Made by a program: the position numbers and the translations under genes. Below the pieces are notes generated by a model that saw only the letters and a program-made list of their open reading frames with translations, made no database searches and was not told the origin of the DNA. This document shows, piece by piece, positions 9,065 through 19,076 of a stretch of DNA of 64,000 nt. The stretch's first letter is position 1. The number at the start of each line of letters is the position of its first letter. Source of the DNA: Verrucomicrobiota bacterium (GTDB lineage: Bacteria; Verrucomicrobiota; Verrucomicrobiia; Opitutales; Opitutaceae); the NCBI GenBank assembly GCA_023443455.1, contig JAEZUE010000059.1, forward strand, positions 1 to 64,000. Reading direction: 5' to 3'.

Positions 9065-9140
9065 CCCGATTCGCCTTCGTCTTCCTCGTCGCCGGGGCGG
9101 CTGCGGTGAAGGGCGGGGTGACGGTGCCGGGCGCGCGGGC

Positions 9141-10955
<1,815 letters not shown>

Positions 10956-11011
10956 TGCGCGATTGCTCGCGGCTGGGCGTCGGCTCTTGCATATGCTGTT
11001 GCGACTAATCC

Positions 11012-11830
11012 ATGTGCGCCTCTCATGCAGTTCCCGTGCCGTTGTCCGATGACCATATGCGACGTTTTGGTGCCGCCGGCCGTCTGTTGGGTCGCTTGGC
11101 GTTGGAGCGCCTGGCGGCGGCCAAGGTCTGTGTGATCGGGCTCGGCGGGGTGGGGTCGTGGGCGGTCGAGGCGCTGGCTCGCAGCGGGGTGGGCGCGCTC
11201 ACGCTGGTCGATCTCGACGAGGTTTGTGTGACCAACATCAACCGGCAGTTGCCCGCGCTCACCGACACGGTGGGGCGGCCCAAGGCGGCGGTGCTGGCGG
11301 AGCGGGTGCAGGGCATCAATCCGGCGTGCCGGGCCGAGGCGCTGGTCGAGTTCTTCACGCAGGAGAATTTCGGGCGCATTCTCGGTGCGGGCTTCGACGT
11401 GGTGGTGGATGCGACCGACAGCCTGCAGCACAAGGTGCTCGCGCTGGGCGAGTGCCGGAAGCTGGGCATCCCGGTGCTCACTTCCGGGGGCAGTGCGGGC
11501 AAGCGCGACGGCACCCGGGTGCGGGTTGCCGATCTGGCCGAGGCGGCCAACGACGCGCTGCTGCGCTATGTGCGCAAGCGCCTGCGCGAACGCTATGATT
11601 TCCCGCGCGGCGAGGGCGTGCGCTTCGGTATCCGTTGCGTCTATTCACCGGAGCGCGCCCTCTATCCTTGGGCCGACGGTAGCTTGTGCGAGAAACCGGA
11701 ACCGGGCGCGGCGGTGGAGCTCAACTGCGAGAGTGGTCTGGGCAGCGTGAGCTTCGTGACGGGAGCCTTCGGCCTCGCCGCCGCCGGCGAGGTGGTGCGC
11801 CTGCTCTTGAGCGGGGAAGGTGGGGCATAG
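11012..11830 (+). CDS. tcdA: tRNA threonylcarbamoyladenosine dehydratase
   Basis: 272 residues, ThiF/MoeB/E1-like adenylation fold. 'CVIGLGGVGSWAVEALARSG' is the ATP-binding loop, 'LVDLDEVCVTNINRQL' the Asp and Arg/Asn positions that hold ATP, and 'VVDATDSLQHKVL' the D-A-x-D segment. 'SGGSAGKRDGTRVRVADLAE' and 'SSVSFVTG-like' C-terminal elements are typical of the CsdL/TcdA branch rather than ThiF. The enzyme uses ATP to cyclise t6A37 to ct6A in tRNAs that read ANN codons. The lead before 'RRFG' matches the length in TcdA, supporting this start. Divergent from the kinase gene with 56 bp between. Confidence 0.9.
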   Translation: MCASHAVPVPLSDDHMRRFGAAGRLLGRLALERLAAAKVCVIGLGGVGSWAVEALARSGVGALTLVDLDEVCVTNINRQLPALTDTVGRPKAAVLAERVQGINPACRAEALVEFFTQENFGRILGAGFDVVVDATDSLQHKVLALGECRKLGIPVLTSGGSAGKRDGTRVRVADLAEAANDALLRYVRKRLRERYDFPRGEGVRFGIRCVYSPERALYPWADGSLCEKPEPGAAVELNCESGLGSVSFVTGAFGLAAAGEVVRLLLSGEGGA

Positions 11831-11977
11831 GCCCGGGCCCCGACGAAGCGGCGGGGCGCGCGGGATCGCTGTGCCGGCGGGCGCGGATGCGAAGGAGCGC
11901 AACACCGTCTCTTGCTGGGGCGGGCGGAGCCTTTGCGGGGCGCGGAGCCGGTATCGCCCCCGGGCTGGTCGTGGTGA

Positions 11978-12826
11978 TCAGCCGAACAGCCGCGCGAAGT
12001 TCTCGGCGACGGGCGCGACGAGCTCCGCCTCCGGGAGGCCGCGCAGTTGGGCCAAGCCCCGGTAGGCAGCCGCAAGGTTGGCGGGGTGGTTCATGGTCCG
12101 GCCCTCCGGCGAGCGCGGCAGCGGATGGGTCAGCCATCGGGGCGGCGGCGCCATCGCCGGCGCGTCGGTCTCCACTAGTAGCCGATCTGTGGGTACGATT
12201 CGGAAGGCGGCCTGTTGACGGGTCTTCTTCTCGGCGAGAAACGAGCCGTTGAAGGAGAAGTAGGCGCCGAGCTGCACGAAGGCCGGCACCATCTCGGCTG
12301 GCCCGCCGTAGGCGTGCAGCAGGAAGCCGCGGCGGGGCAGGGGGCGCGAACGAAGCAGCGCTTCGAGCGGCCCCCAGGCCTGCAGGCAATGGATCGAGGC
12401 GGGCCGATCCAGCTCAACGGCGAGCGCGAGTTGCTGCAGAAAGACCTCGGTCTGCTCGGCGAGCGGCGCGGGCGGCGGGCTGCCCTCTGGAAAATACTCG
12501 GTGGGTGCGTTTTCGAGAATCCAGCGGTCGATGCCGATCTCGCCCACGGCCGCGTGTGGCTCGGCTTGCAGGCGGGCGCGCAGAGTTTCCAGCCAGTGCG
12601 GCGAACGGCCCGCCACATCCCAAGGGTGGAGCCCGTAGCTGGGGCGCACGAAGGCGAAACGCGCCGCGAGCGCCGCCACGTGGGGCCAGTCGTGCTCGGC
12701 CGTGCCGTTGACGACCATCGCGCCGATGCCGGCTTCGCCGACGGCGGCCGCGATCGGGTCGAGGTGGGTCGTGAGCCAGTCGTCCTGCAGGTGGTTGTGG
12801 GCGTCGCAGAGCATGGGCGTTTCCAT
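11978..12826 (-). CDS. TatD-family metal-dependent hydrolase
   Basis: 282 residues, TIM-barrel amidohydrolase superfamily. It opens with 'LCDAHNHLQ' (HxH metal ligands); 'AVGEIGIDRW' supplies the bridging Glu, 'SIHCLQAWG' and 'LHAYGG' further His ligands, and 'LVETDAPAM' the last Asp. It ends with 'VAENFARLFG', the usual TatD C-terminus. TatD proteins are 3'-5' exonucleases or DNases with roles in oxidative damage repair; some paralogues have other substrates. Start could be ATG 12826 or an internal ATG at 12814. Convergent with tcdA. Confidence 0.87.
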   Translation of the reverse strand: METPMLCDAHNHLQDDWLTTHLDPIAAAVGEAGIGAMVVNGTAEHDWPHVAALAARFAFVRPSYGLHPWDVAGRSPHWLETLRARLQAEPHAAVGEIGIDRWILENAPTEYFPEGSPPPAPLAEQTEVFLQQLALAVELDRPASIHCLQAWGPLEALLRSRPLPRRGFLLHAYGGPAEMVPAFVQLGAYFSFNGSFLAEKKTRQQAAFRIVPTDRLLVETDAPAMAPPPRWLTHPLPRSPEGRTMNHPANLAAAYRGLAQLRGLPEAELVAPVAENFARLFG

Positions 12827-12971
12827 CGGGAATCATGCGCAGTCGGCGCCGCCCGGCAGCACGAAAGCGTTTCCGGCGTTTTTTTGGGGGCGGGCCGGGT
12901 CGTTCCGGACGTGCGGAAGTCTTTGGTAAACAAAATTGGTCGTGGTCCGATAGGAAGGCGCTCCAACATTC

Positions 12972-15218
12972 ATGAAGCTTCAGACCAGAGCGTGGTTGGG
13001 TGTGCTAATTCTGTTCGCCGCATTGATCGTGATGATCGTCGGCGGAGCCGCCCGGGTATTCATGCTCGGTTTGGGGGCGGTGGAACTGCGCGAGGCCGAG
13101 GCGGCGGCGCGCAGCGCCTTGCGGGTCGTCGACACCGAGCGTGAAAACCTGTTCCGCACCGCCAACGACTATGCCCAGTGGGACGACACTTGCTTGTATG
13201 TGCGTGCTCCGAGCGAGGCCTTCGCCGAGAGCAACTGGACGGTGTCTTCGATGACCAACATCCAGGTCGACGCGATGCTGGTCTATGCCCTCGACGGTCG
13301 ATTCGTGGGTGGCGCCCAGCTCGCCGGTGATCCGGCTTCTCAGGTGGAGACTCCGCGGGCGGAGCTGTTCGAGCGCTTCGCGAACGACGCCCGGCGGGTG
13401 GCGTCGGGCGTTGGTCCCATGGTGCGGGTTTCCGGCCTGTGCGAGTTCGGGGGTCAACCGATGTTCTACGTCTGCCTGCCTGTGCTCCCGACCGAGGGCG
13501 GCGGCGCCCCCCAGGGGGCTTTGGTGGCGCTTCATCGTATCGACCATCGCCTGCATGACCGCCTCGAGCGGATCCTTGGTTTCACGGTGGATTTCCAGTT
13601 GCCCGGTAGCCCCACGGAGGCGGGCGCCAAACGGTCGGGTGGCGAGAACGACACCTGGGTGTCGTTCCCTTCTTCGGAGACGATGGCGGTGCAGGTGCTG
13701 CTGCGGGCCCAGGACCAGACGCCCCTTCTGCGCCTGCGCGTCGAACTCGACCGCGTGGTTCATCAGGAAGGTTTGCGCGCGCGCCGGATGATGTTCTGGC
13801 AGTTGTTGGTCGCTGCGGTGGTCGTCTCGATCCTCACCGCTTGGCTGTTGCGCGTGATGGTTGTGCGACGCCTCGAGACACTCTGCGCCCAGGTGCGTGA
13901 ACTCGGGGCCAATCCCCGGTCGGGCGCCACGGTGCGGGTCGACGGGAACGACGAGATCGCCGCGCTGGCGACGGGCATCAACGGCATGCTTGCCGGCCTG
14001 GAGCAGGGCGCCGAGGAACGGGAACACTCCCGCAAGGAGCGCGAACTGCTCCAGCAGCAGCTGCTCCATGCCCAGAAAATGGAGGCGGTCGGCGAATTCG
14101 CCGGCGGGGTCGCCCATGATTTCAACAACTGCCTGACCTCGATCGCGGGCTGGCTGCAGCTGACCAAGGAGGAGCTGCCCGGCGACCACTCCGCACAGGA
14201 GAACCTCGTCCTCGCGCTCAACTCCGTGGAGCACGCCTCCTCCGTGGTGCGCCAACTTCTTACCTACAGCAGGCACGGCACCGCGCCCCTGGCCGAGCTG
14301 CGCCTGGGCGAGCTGCTCAGCGAATCGATCGTTCTGCTGCGCTCCGGCCTGCCGCGCACGATCGACCTGCGCCTGCACGCCGAGGGCGTCGACGACCATG
14401 TGATGGCCGACCGGACACAGTTGTTGCAGGTGCTGATGAATCTGCTCAACAACGCCCGCGATGCGATGGGCGCCAAGGGCACCCTGACGATCAGCCTCAA
14501 CGGCGTGCAGTTGCCGTCCCCGGCGACCTCGCCGGCCAACCACCTCCCCGCGGGCGACTATGTGCGCCTCTCGGTCAATGACACGGGGCCGGGCATTCCG
14601 CCCGATCATCTCGAGCGCATCTTCAAGCCGTTCTTCACCACCAAGCCGGCGGGCAAGGGCACCGGGCTCGGCCTGGCCGTCGTGCAGAGCGTGGTCGCGC
14701 GGCACAACGGCACCGTGTGGGTCGAGAGCGTCGTGGGCGGCGGTTCCACCTTCCACATCCTGCTGCCGCGCAACGCCGCGAAGGGGCCCGCCGCCGCCGG
14801 GGCGGTGCCGGCGGAGGCCGGATTCCGCGGGCTGCGGGTGCTGATGGCCGAGGACGATCCGGCGGTCGCGCGGGTGCTCTCCACCGCGCTCAAACGCCGT
14901 GGTTGTGAAATTGTCACGGCGGAGGATGGCGCCGCGGCGTGGGAGGCGTTGGTCCTGGCCGAGCGGCCCTTCGACGTGGTCCTCACCGACCTCACGATGC
15001 CGCGCCTCAGCGGCATGCAGCTCGCCGAAAAGATCTTCGAGTCCGGGCGCAAGGTGCCCGTCGTGCTCATGACCGCCTACGGTTCGACCCTCGACGCCGG
15101 GCAGGTGAAGGAGGCGGGCTTCGCCGCGGTGCTTTCGAAGCCGCTCGTGCACGACCAGGTGTTGGGCACGTTGGCCGAGGTGGTTGGTCGACGGGGGACG
15201 GTGCGCAAAGCGCGCTGA
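12972..15218 (+). CDS. CHASE4-domain hybrid histidine kinase/response regulator
   Basis: 748 residues. TM1 is about 8-32. A periplasmic CHASE4 domain follows ('ERENLFRTANDYAQWDDT' near 55-72 is its signature), then TM2 about 272-297, HAMP, HisKA with 'GGVAHDFNNCLTSI' near 376, HATPase_c ('LMNLLNNARDAM', 'GKGTGLGLAVVQS') and a receiver from about 622 ('VVLTDLTMPR', phospho-Asp near 671). CHASE4 domains sense small molecules outside the membrane; the ligand is unknown. The N-terminal Lys/Arg-flanked helix directly after ATG supports the start. Divergent from tatD with 145 bp between. Confidence 0.88.
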   Translation: MKLQTRAWLGVLILFAALIVMIVGGAARVFMLGLGAVELREAEAAARSALRVVDTERENLFRTANDYAQWDDTCLYVRAPSEAFAESNWTVSSMTNIQVDAMLVYALDGRFVGGAQLAGDPASQVETPRAELFERFANDARRVASGVGPMVRVSGLCEFGGQPMFYVCLPVLPTEGGGAPQGALVALHRIDHRLHDRLERILGFTVDFQLPGSPTEAGAKRSGGENDTWVSFPSSETMAVQVLLRAQDQTPLLRLRVELDRVVHQEGLRARRMMFWQLLVAAVVVSILTAWLLRVMVVRRLETLCAQVRELGANPRSGATVRVDGNDEIAALATGINGMLAGLEQGAEEREHSRKERELLQQQLLHAQKMEAVGEFAGGVAHDFNNCLTSIAGWLQLTKEELPGDHSAQENLVLALNSVEHASSVVRQLLTYSRHGTAPLAELRLGELLSESIVLLRSGLPRTIDLRLHAEGVDDHVMADRTQLLQVLMNLLNNARDAMGAKGTLTISLNGVQLPSPATSPANHLPAGDYVRLSVNDTGPGIPPDHLERIFKPFFTTKPAGKGTGLGLAVVQSVVARHNGTVWVESVVGGGSTFHILLPRNAAKGPAAAGAVPAEAGFRGLRVLMAEDDPAVARVLSTALKRRGCEIVTAEDGAAAWEALVLAERPFDVVLTDLTMPRLSGMQLAEKIFESGRKVPVVLMTAYGSTLDAGQVKEAGFAAVLSKPLVHDQVLGTLAEVVGRRGTVRKAR

Positions 15219-15261
15219 AGTCCGGCAGCGACGAGACCGGCGGCCGTGGCGGCGTGAAACG

Positions 15262-15675
15262 TCAGTGGTCGCGGGGTGTGCTGAAATTTCGGATCGCCTC
15301 GCGGACCTTTGCGAGGGCATCGCGTCGCGTGCCGCTCAAATGTCGCTCCAGCCCCAGGGCCGCGAGAAACGTCGGCTCGTGGGTCGCGATTTCGTTGGTC
15401 GGGGCGTTGTCGTAGAGGGCGAGCAATGTGCCGACGAGTGCGCGCACGGCCGGAGCCTCGGCGTCGCCACGGAAACGGCCATGCGCGTCCTCGGCCGTTG
15501 CCACCAGCCACACCCGCGACAGGCAGCCCGGGATCCGATTGGCCTCGGTGCGTTCGGCCGGCGAGAGCCCGGGCCGTTTCCGGTCGCGCCGCAGCAACTC
15601 CTCCAGCCGCTCCTGCCAGCTTGGCAGGATGGAGAGGTCGGCGATGAGGGCGGCTTCGCGTTCGGCAACGGTCAT
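15262..15675 (-). CDS. SufE-family sulfur acceptor protein
   Basis: 137 residues from ATG 15675. 'RIPGCLSRVWLVA' near 47-59 is the SufE active-site loop; Cys51 should accept the persulfide sulfur from a SufS-type cysteine desulfurase for Fe-S cluster assembly. The rest of the family pattern is present ('ERLEELLRRDR' helix before the loop, 'RALVGTLLALYDNAP' helix after). A longer open frame starts at 15750 but its extra 25 residues are Gly/Arg-rich and unlike SufE. No suf genes are adjacent. Its stop is 43 bp from the convergent CHASE4 kinase stop. Confidence 0.88.
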   Translation of the reverse strand: MTVAEREAALIADLSILPSWQERLEELLRRDRKRPGLSPAERTEANRIPGCLSRVWLVATAEDAHGRFRGDAEAPAVRALVGTLLALYDNAPTNEIATHEPTFLAALGLERHLSGTRRDALAKVREAIRNFSTPRDH

Positions 15676-16341
15676 GGTGCGGCGGACTTTGTTTGCCCTC
15701 GGCGCTCCTGGCGAGCCACGAGCACGGCCCTGCTCGTCGAGAAACGACAACTACAACTCCCTGTCGGCAGGGAGGTGTAGTTGTCGCAGGGGGCTCTCGC
15801 CGTTCGCGCACCGACACCGCCGGTCTCGGATCCCCGCGTATCGTCCACCGATCCCCTCGGGCCAATCCGCAGTTGCTGCTCGCGCCGGAGGCGCTGTCGC
15901 TCCGTGCCGTCGCAGCCAGCGCCGTGCCCCGGCCCGCCTTCGCGCTGATTTAGTCCTCGTGAAAATAAACTGACGACCGTCCGGCTATTTTTACGGAAGG
16001 AATCCGTCCCGACAGGCCGGTGCGTTTGGTGTTTTGTTATCCATTGGATATGATTTGGTTGTGGATGATTTCGGGGCGATCTCAACCTCTACCCGTGGGG
16101 CGGGCGGTTCCCCCCGGCGGCTGGGATGAATTGTAAATTCGTGATGGCGCCCTCCCGCTCAACACCGCATCGGACCAGCATAACTGGGTGGTTCTCCAGT
16201 GTGGGCTGTCCGGTGGCGGAGCGACGGGATCGTTTCGCGCGTTGGGCGGAAAAGGCTTCACTGTGCACCGCGCGCTTGGCAGGTTTCCCGCTTCCTGATT
16301 TAGCGCTCTATCTTTCCGGTTCTTCCCCCTCCCTTACCGCC
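15676..16341. other. Long intergenic region upstream of the GH94 gene
   Basis: About 670 bp between the divergent sufE and GH94 genes. It holds one outstanding structure, the 19-bp hairpin at 15745-15786 listed separately. The remainder has a relatively AT-rich pocket (about 15955-16070) where promoters for the GH94 gene would be expected. No ORF here looks coding: the in-frame extension of the GH94 frame back to 16126 has composition and residues unlike the enzyme family. Confidence 0.4.
15745..15786. repeat. Long near-perfect hairpin, REP-like
   Basis: A 19-bp stem (15745-15763 with 15768-15786) with a single mismatch and a 4-nt loop (TCGG). The right arm contains GTAG near its outer end. 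Arm length and near-perfect pairing exceed an intrinsic terminator and no T run follows. It resembles a paired REP unit, but no second copy was found in this window, so family membership is unproven. Confidence 0.5.
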
Positions 16342-18807
16342 ATGCAATTCGGTCACTTCGACGACAAAGCCAAGGAATACGTCATCACGCGTCCCGACAC
16401 GCCCCGCCCGTGGAGCAACTATCTCGGCTCCCTCGAGTACGGTGCGTTGATCACCAACAACGCCGGTGGCTACTCGTTCTACAAGAGCGCGCTGGGCTCC
16501 CGCTTCCTGCGTCTGCGGTCCAACTCCGTGCCGATGGACCAGCCGGGCCGCTACTTCTACCTGCGCGACCAGGACAGCGGCGACTATTGGTCGTCCTCCT
16601 GGCAGCCGACCAACAAGCCGCTCTCGAAGTACAAGTCGACCTGCCGCCACGGTACCGCGTACACCACGATCACCTCGCGCTATTCCTCGATCGAGACCGA
16701 GAGCACCTACTTCGTGCCGCTGGGTCAGGCTTTTGAATACTGGCGTCTGAAGGTGACCAACAAGTCCAAGAAGCCGCGCAAGCTCGCGATCTTCACCTAC
16801 TGCGAGATGGCCAGCCCGTGGCACATGCCCAACGACCTGACCAACCTCCAGTATTCGCAGTTCATCACGAAGGCCACTGTCGAGCAGGAGATGCTCGGCC
16901 TGGCCGTGCACCCGTACCACAAGTTCGACCCGAGCGAACTCATGGGCTGCCACCGCCTCTGGATGGCGCTGGTCGGCGCGCCGCTCGCCGGCTACGAGAC
17001 CGTGCGCGAACGTTTCCTCGGCTCGGTCTACAACACCTACGCGAACCCGCAGACCGTCGTCGACGGCAAGTGCTCCGACTTCCTCGCCGAGGGCGAAAAC
17101 GCCTGCGGCACCCTGCAGGTCGAGATCGAGCTCCAGCCCGGCGAGACGCGCGAGCTCATCACGATGCTCGGCCTCGGCACGCCCGAGTCCCACGGCTACG
17201 CGGCCCGCGCCGAGTTCGGCCACAGCGAACGCTGCGCCGCCGAGCTCCAGAAACTGAAGACGCATTGGCACGGCCTGCTCGGCTCCGCGGTCGTGAAGAC
17301 CCCCGACGCCGAGTTCGACTCGATGGCCAACGTCTGGGGCGCCTACAACGCCCTCATCACCTACACGTGGTCGCGCCACGCCTCGCTCGTCTACAACGGT
17401 GAGCGCGACGGTCTCGGTTTCCGCGATACCGTGCAGGATTTTCTCGGCGCCATGCCGATGCTCAAGGACCAGATCCGCGAGCGCCTCGAACTCATGCTCA
17501 CGGGGCAGGTCTCCAACGGCGGCGCCATGCCTGTCGTGCAGCCGTTCAGCCACCAACCTGGCGCGATGCCCGCGCCGAAGCGCGAGGAGTACCGCTCCGA
17601 CGACTGCCAGTGGTTCTTCAACGCCATCCCCGACTACGTCGCCGAGACCGGTGACCTCGACTTCTACAAGAAGGTCCTCCCGTACGCCGACCAGGGCGAG
17701 GCCACCGTGCTCGGTCACCTGCGCCGCGCCCTCGAGTTCAACCTCGAACGCTCCGGCAAGAACGGCCTGCCCTGCGGCCTGCACGCCGACTGGAACGACT
17801 GCGTGAAGATGGGCTACAACGGCGAGTCCGTCATGGTCGCCTTCCAACTCCGGTACGGACTTGTCACCTACGCGCAGATCGCGGAAAGACTCGCCGCGCA
17901 GGAGTCTGCAGGTAGCGCGAACCCTCCGGGTGAGCCGCAGACCGAGCCGCGGCTCGGCGGGGACGCCTCGCCCTACCTGGCCGAAGCCGCGTGGGCGCGG
18001 GCCGAGCAGACCAAGCTCGAGGCCAACATCCAGACCGCCGCCTGGGACGGCGACTGGTACCTCTGGGCCATCGGCGACGACGGCCACCGCTACGGCGCGA
18101 AGACCGAGGCCGAGGGCAAGATCTACATCAACACCCAGGTCTGGGCCGTCATGTCCGGCGCCGCCTCGCCCGCGCAGGGTCGCAGCGCGATGGATGCGCT
18201 CAACCGCGAGCTCGCCACGCCGTACGGCATCATGCTCAGCGCGCCGCCGTTCACCCACACGCCCCCGACCGTCATGGGCGGCGTGATCTACAACCACGGT
18301 ATCAAGGAGAACGCCGGCATCTTCTGCCATACGCAGAGCTGGGCGGTGATGGCCGAGGCGATGCTCGGCGACGGCGACCGCGCCTACGAGTACTACCGCG
18401 CGTTCATGCCCTCGGCCTACAACACCCGCGCCGAGCTGCGCGAGATCGAGCCGTACGTGCATTGCCAGACCACCTACGCGACCTGCAACCGCAACGCCGG
18501 CAAGTCCCGCGTCGCCTGGCTCTCCGGCACCGCGTCGTGGGCGCACCACACCGCCCTGCAGTGGATCTGCGGCGTACGGCCCGAGATCGACGGCCTGCGC
18601 ATCGACCCCTGCATTCCGAAGAGCTGGCCCGGCTTCACCATCACCCGCGTCTTCCGCGGCAAGAAGGTGAAGATCGAGGTCCAGAATCCCAACGGTGTGT
18701 GCAAGGGCGTGAAGTCGCTCCTGATCGACGGCAGGGAGATCGCCGGCAACCTCGTCCCCCTCGACCGCCTCAAGGCCACCACCAAGGTCGTCGCCGTCCT
18801 CGGCTGA
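16342..18807 (+). CDS. GH94 disaccharide phosphorylase (cellobiose phosphorylase-like)
   Basis: 821 residues from ATG 16342, the usual size for cellobiose phosphorylase (about 810-825). It opens with 'MQFGHFDDKAKEYVITRPDT', typical of that group. A beta-sandwich N-terminal domain is followed by an (alpha/alpha)6 catalytic domain with 'GLHADWNDC' (general-acid Asp near 483), 'RDTVQDFLGAM' and 'HTQSWAVMAEAMLGDGDRAY'. The reaction is phosphorolysis of cellobiose to glucose 1-phosphate and glucose in the cytoplasm; related GH94 enzymes act on chitobiose or laminaribiose, so substrate is likely but not certain. Residues about 524-545 are an in-frame insertion made of REP-like repeat DNA (17912-17977), in a surface-helix region of the catalytic barrel. 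A T-run terminator follows. Confidence 0.88.
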   Translation: MQFGHFDDKAKEYVITRPDTPRPWSNYLGSLEYGALITNNAGGYSFYKSALGSRFLRLRSNSVPMDQPGRYFYLRDQDSGDYWSSSWQPTNKPLSKYKSTCRHGTAYTTITSRYSSIETESTYFVPLGQAFEYWRLKVTNKSKKPRKLAIFTYCEMASPWHMPNDLTNLQYSQFITKATVEQEMLGLAVHPYHKFDPSELMGCHRLWMALVGAPLAGYETVRERFLGSVYNTYANPQTVVDGKCSDFLAEGENACGTLQVEIELQPGETRELITMLGLGTPESHGYAARAEFGHSERCAAELQKLKTHWHGLLGSAVVKTPDAEFDSMANVWGAYNALITYTWSRHASLVYNGERDGLGFRDTVQDFLGAMPMLKDQIRERLELMLTGQVSNGGAMPVVQPFSHQPGAMPAPKREEYRSDDCQWFFNAIPDYVAETGDLDFYKKVLPYADQGEATVLGHLRRALEFNLERSGKNGLPCGLHADWNDCVKMGYNGESVMVAFQLRYGLVTYAQIAERLAAQESAGSANPPGEPQTEPRLGGDASPYLAEAAWARAEQTKLEANIQTAAWDGDWYLWAIGDDGHRYGAKTEAEGKIYINTQVWAVMSGAASPAQGRSAMDALNRELATPYGIMLSAPPFTHTPPTVMGGVIYNHGIKENAGIFCHTQSWAVMAEAMLGDGDRAYEYYRAFMPSAYNTRAELREIEPYVHCQTTYATCNRNAGKSRVAWLSGTASWAHHTALQWICGVRPEIDGLRIDPCIPKSWPGFTITRVFRGKKVKIEVQNPNGVCKGVKSLLIDGREIAGNLVPLDRLKATTKVVAVLG
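17912..17977. repeat. REP-like pair inside the GH94 coding sequence
   Basis: 66 bp that begin with GTAG and end with CTAC, so two GTAG heads face outward. The right half (17950-17977) is repeated at 41401-41429 in intergenic DNA with one base different over 28. The length is a multiple of three and the reading frame stays open, adding about 22 Gly/Pro-rich residues to the enzyme. Confidence 0.75.
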
Positions 18808-18865
18808 TGGTTGCTGTGGTGGGGCAAGCGGGAACCGGTTGCTCCGCCCCGCGTTTTCTCCCTCG

Positions 18866-18892
18866 GCCGCCTCTTCATCGGGGCGGCTTTTT
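18866..18892 (+). terminator. Intrinsic terminator after GH94 gene
   Basis: GCCGCC pairs with GGCGGC across a 10-nt loop and is followed directly by five T residues, 58 nt past the GH94 stop codon. The intervening 18893-19076 has no gene and leads into the esterase. Confidence 0.75.
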
Positions 18893-19076
18893 GCTGCGTG
18901 GCCGCGCGGAGGCGAATCCGGCGTTCCGCTTCGCGTCGGGAGCGGTGTCCCCGCGTCGGGTCTTGGTTCGCCCCCAAATCCACGCTGGCGTGGCGCTGTG
19001 GATGCGGGTAGGCTTCGGCCGTCCGCGGCGCTTCGCGCCCGACCCCCAACCCAACCCCACACAAACCCTTCCGGCC

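Noticed and set aside
16126..16341. Upstream extension of the GH94 frame
   Set aside because: Cellobiose phosphorylases start with an MQFG-like sequence, and the extra 72 residues have no family resemblance.
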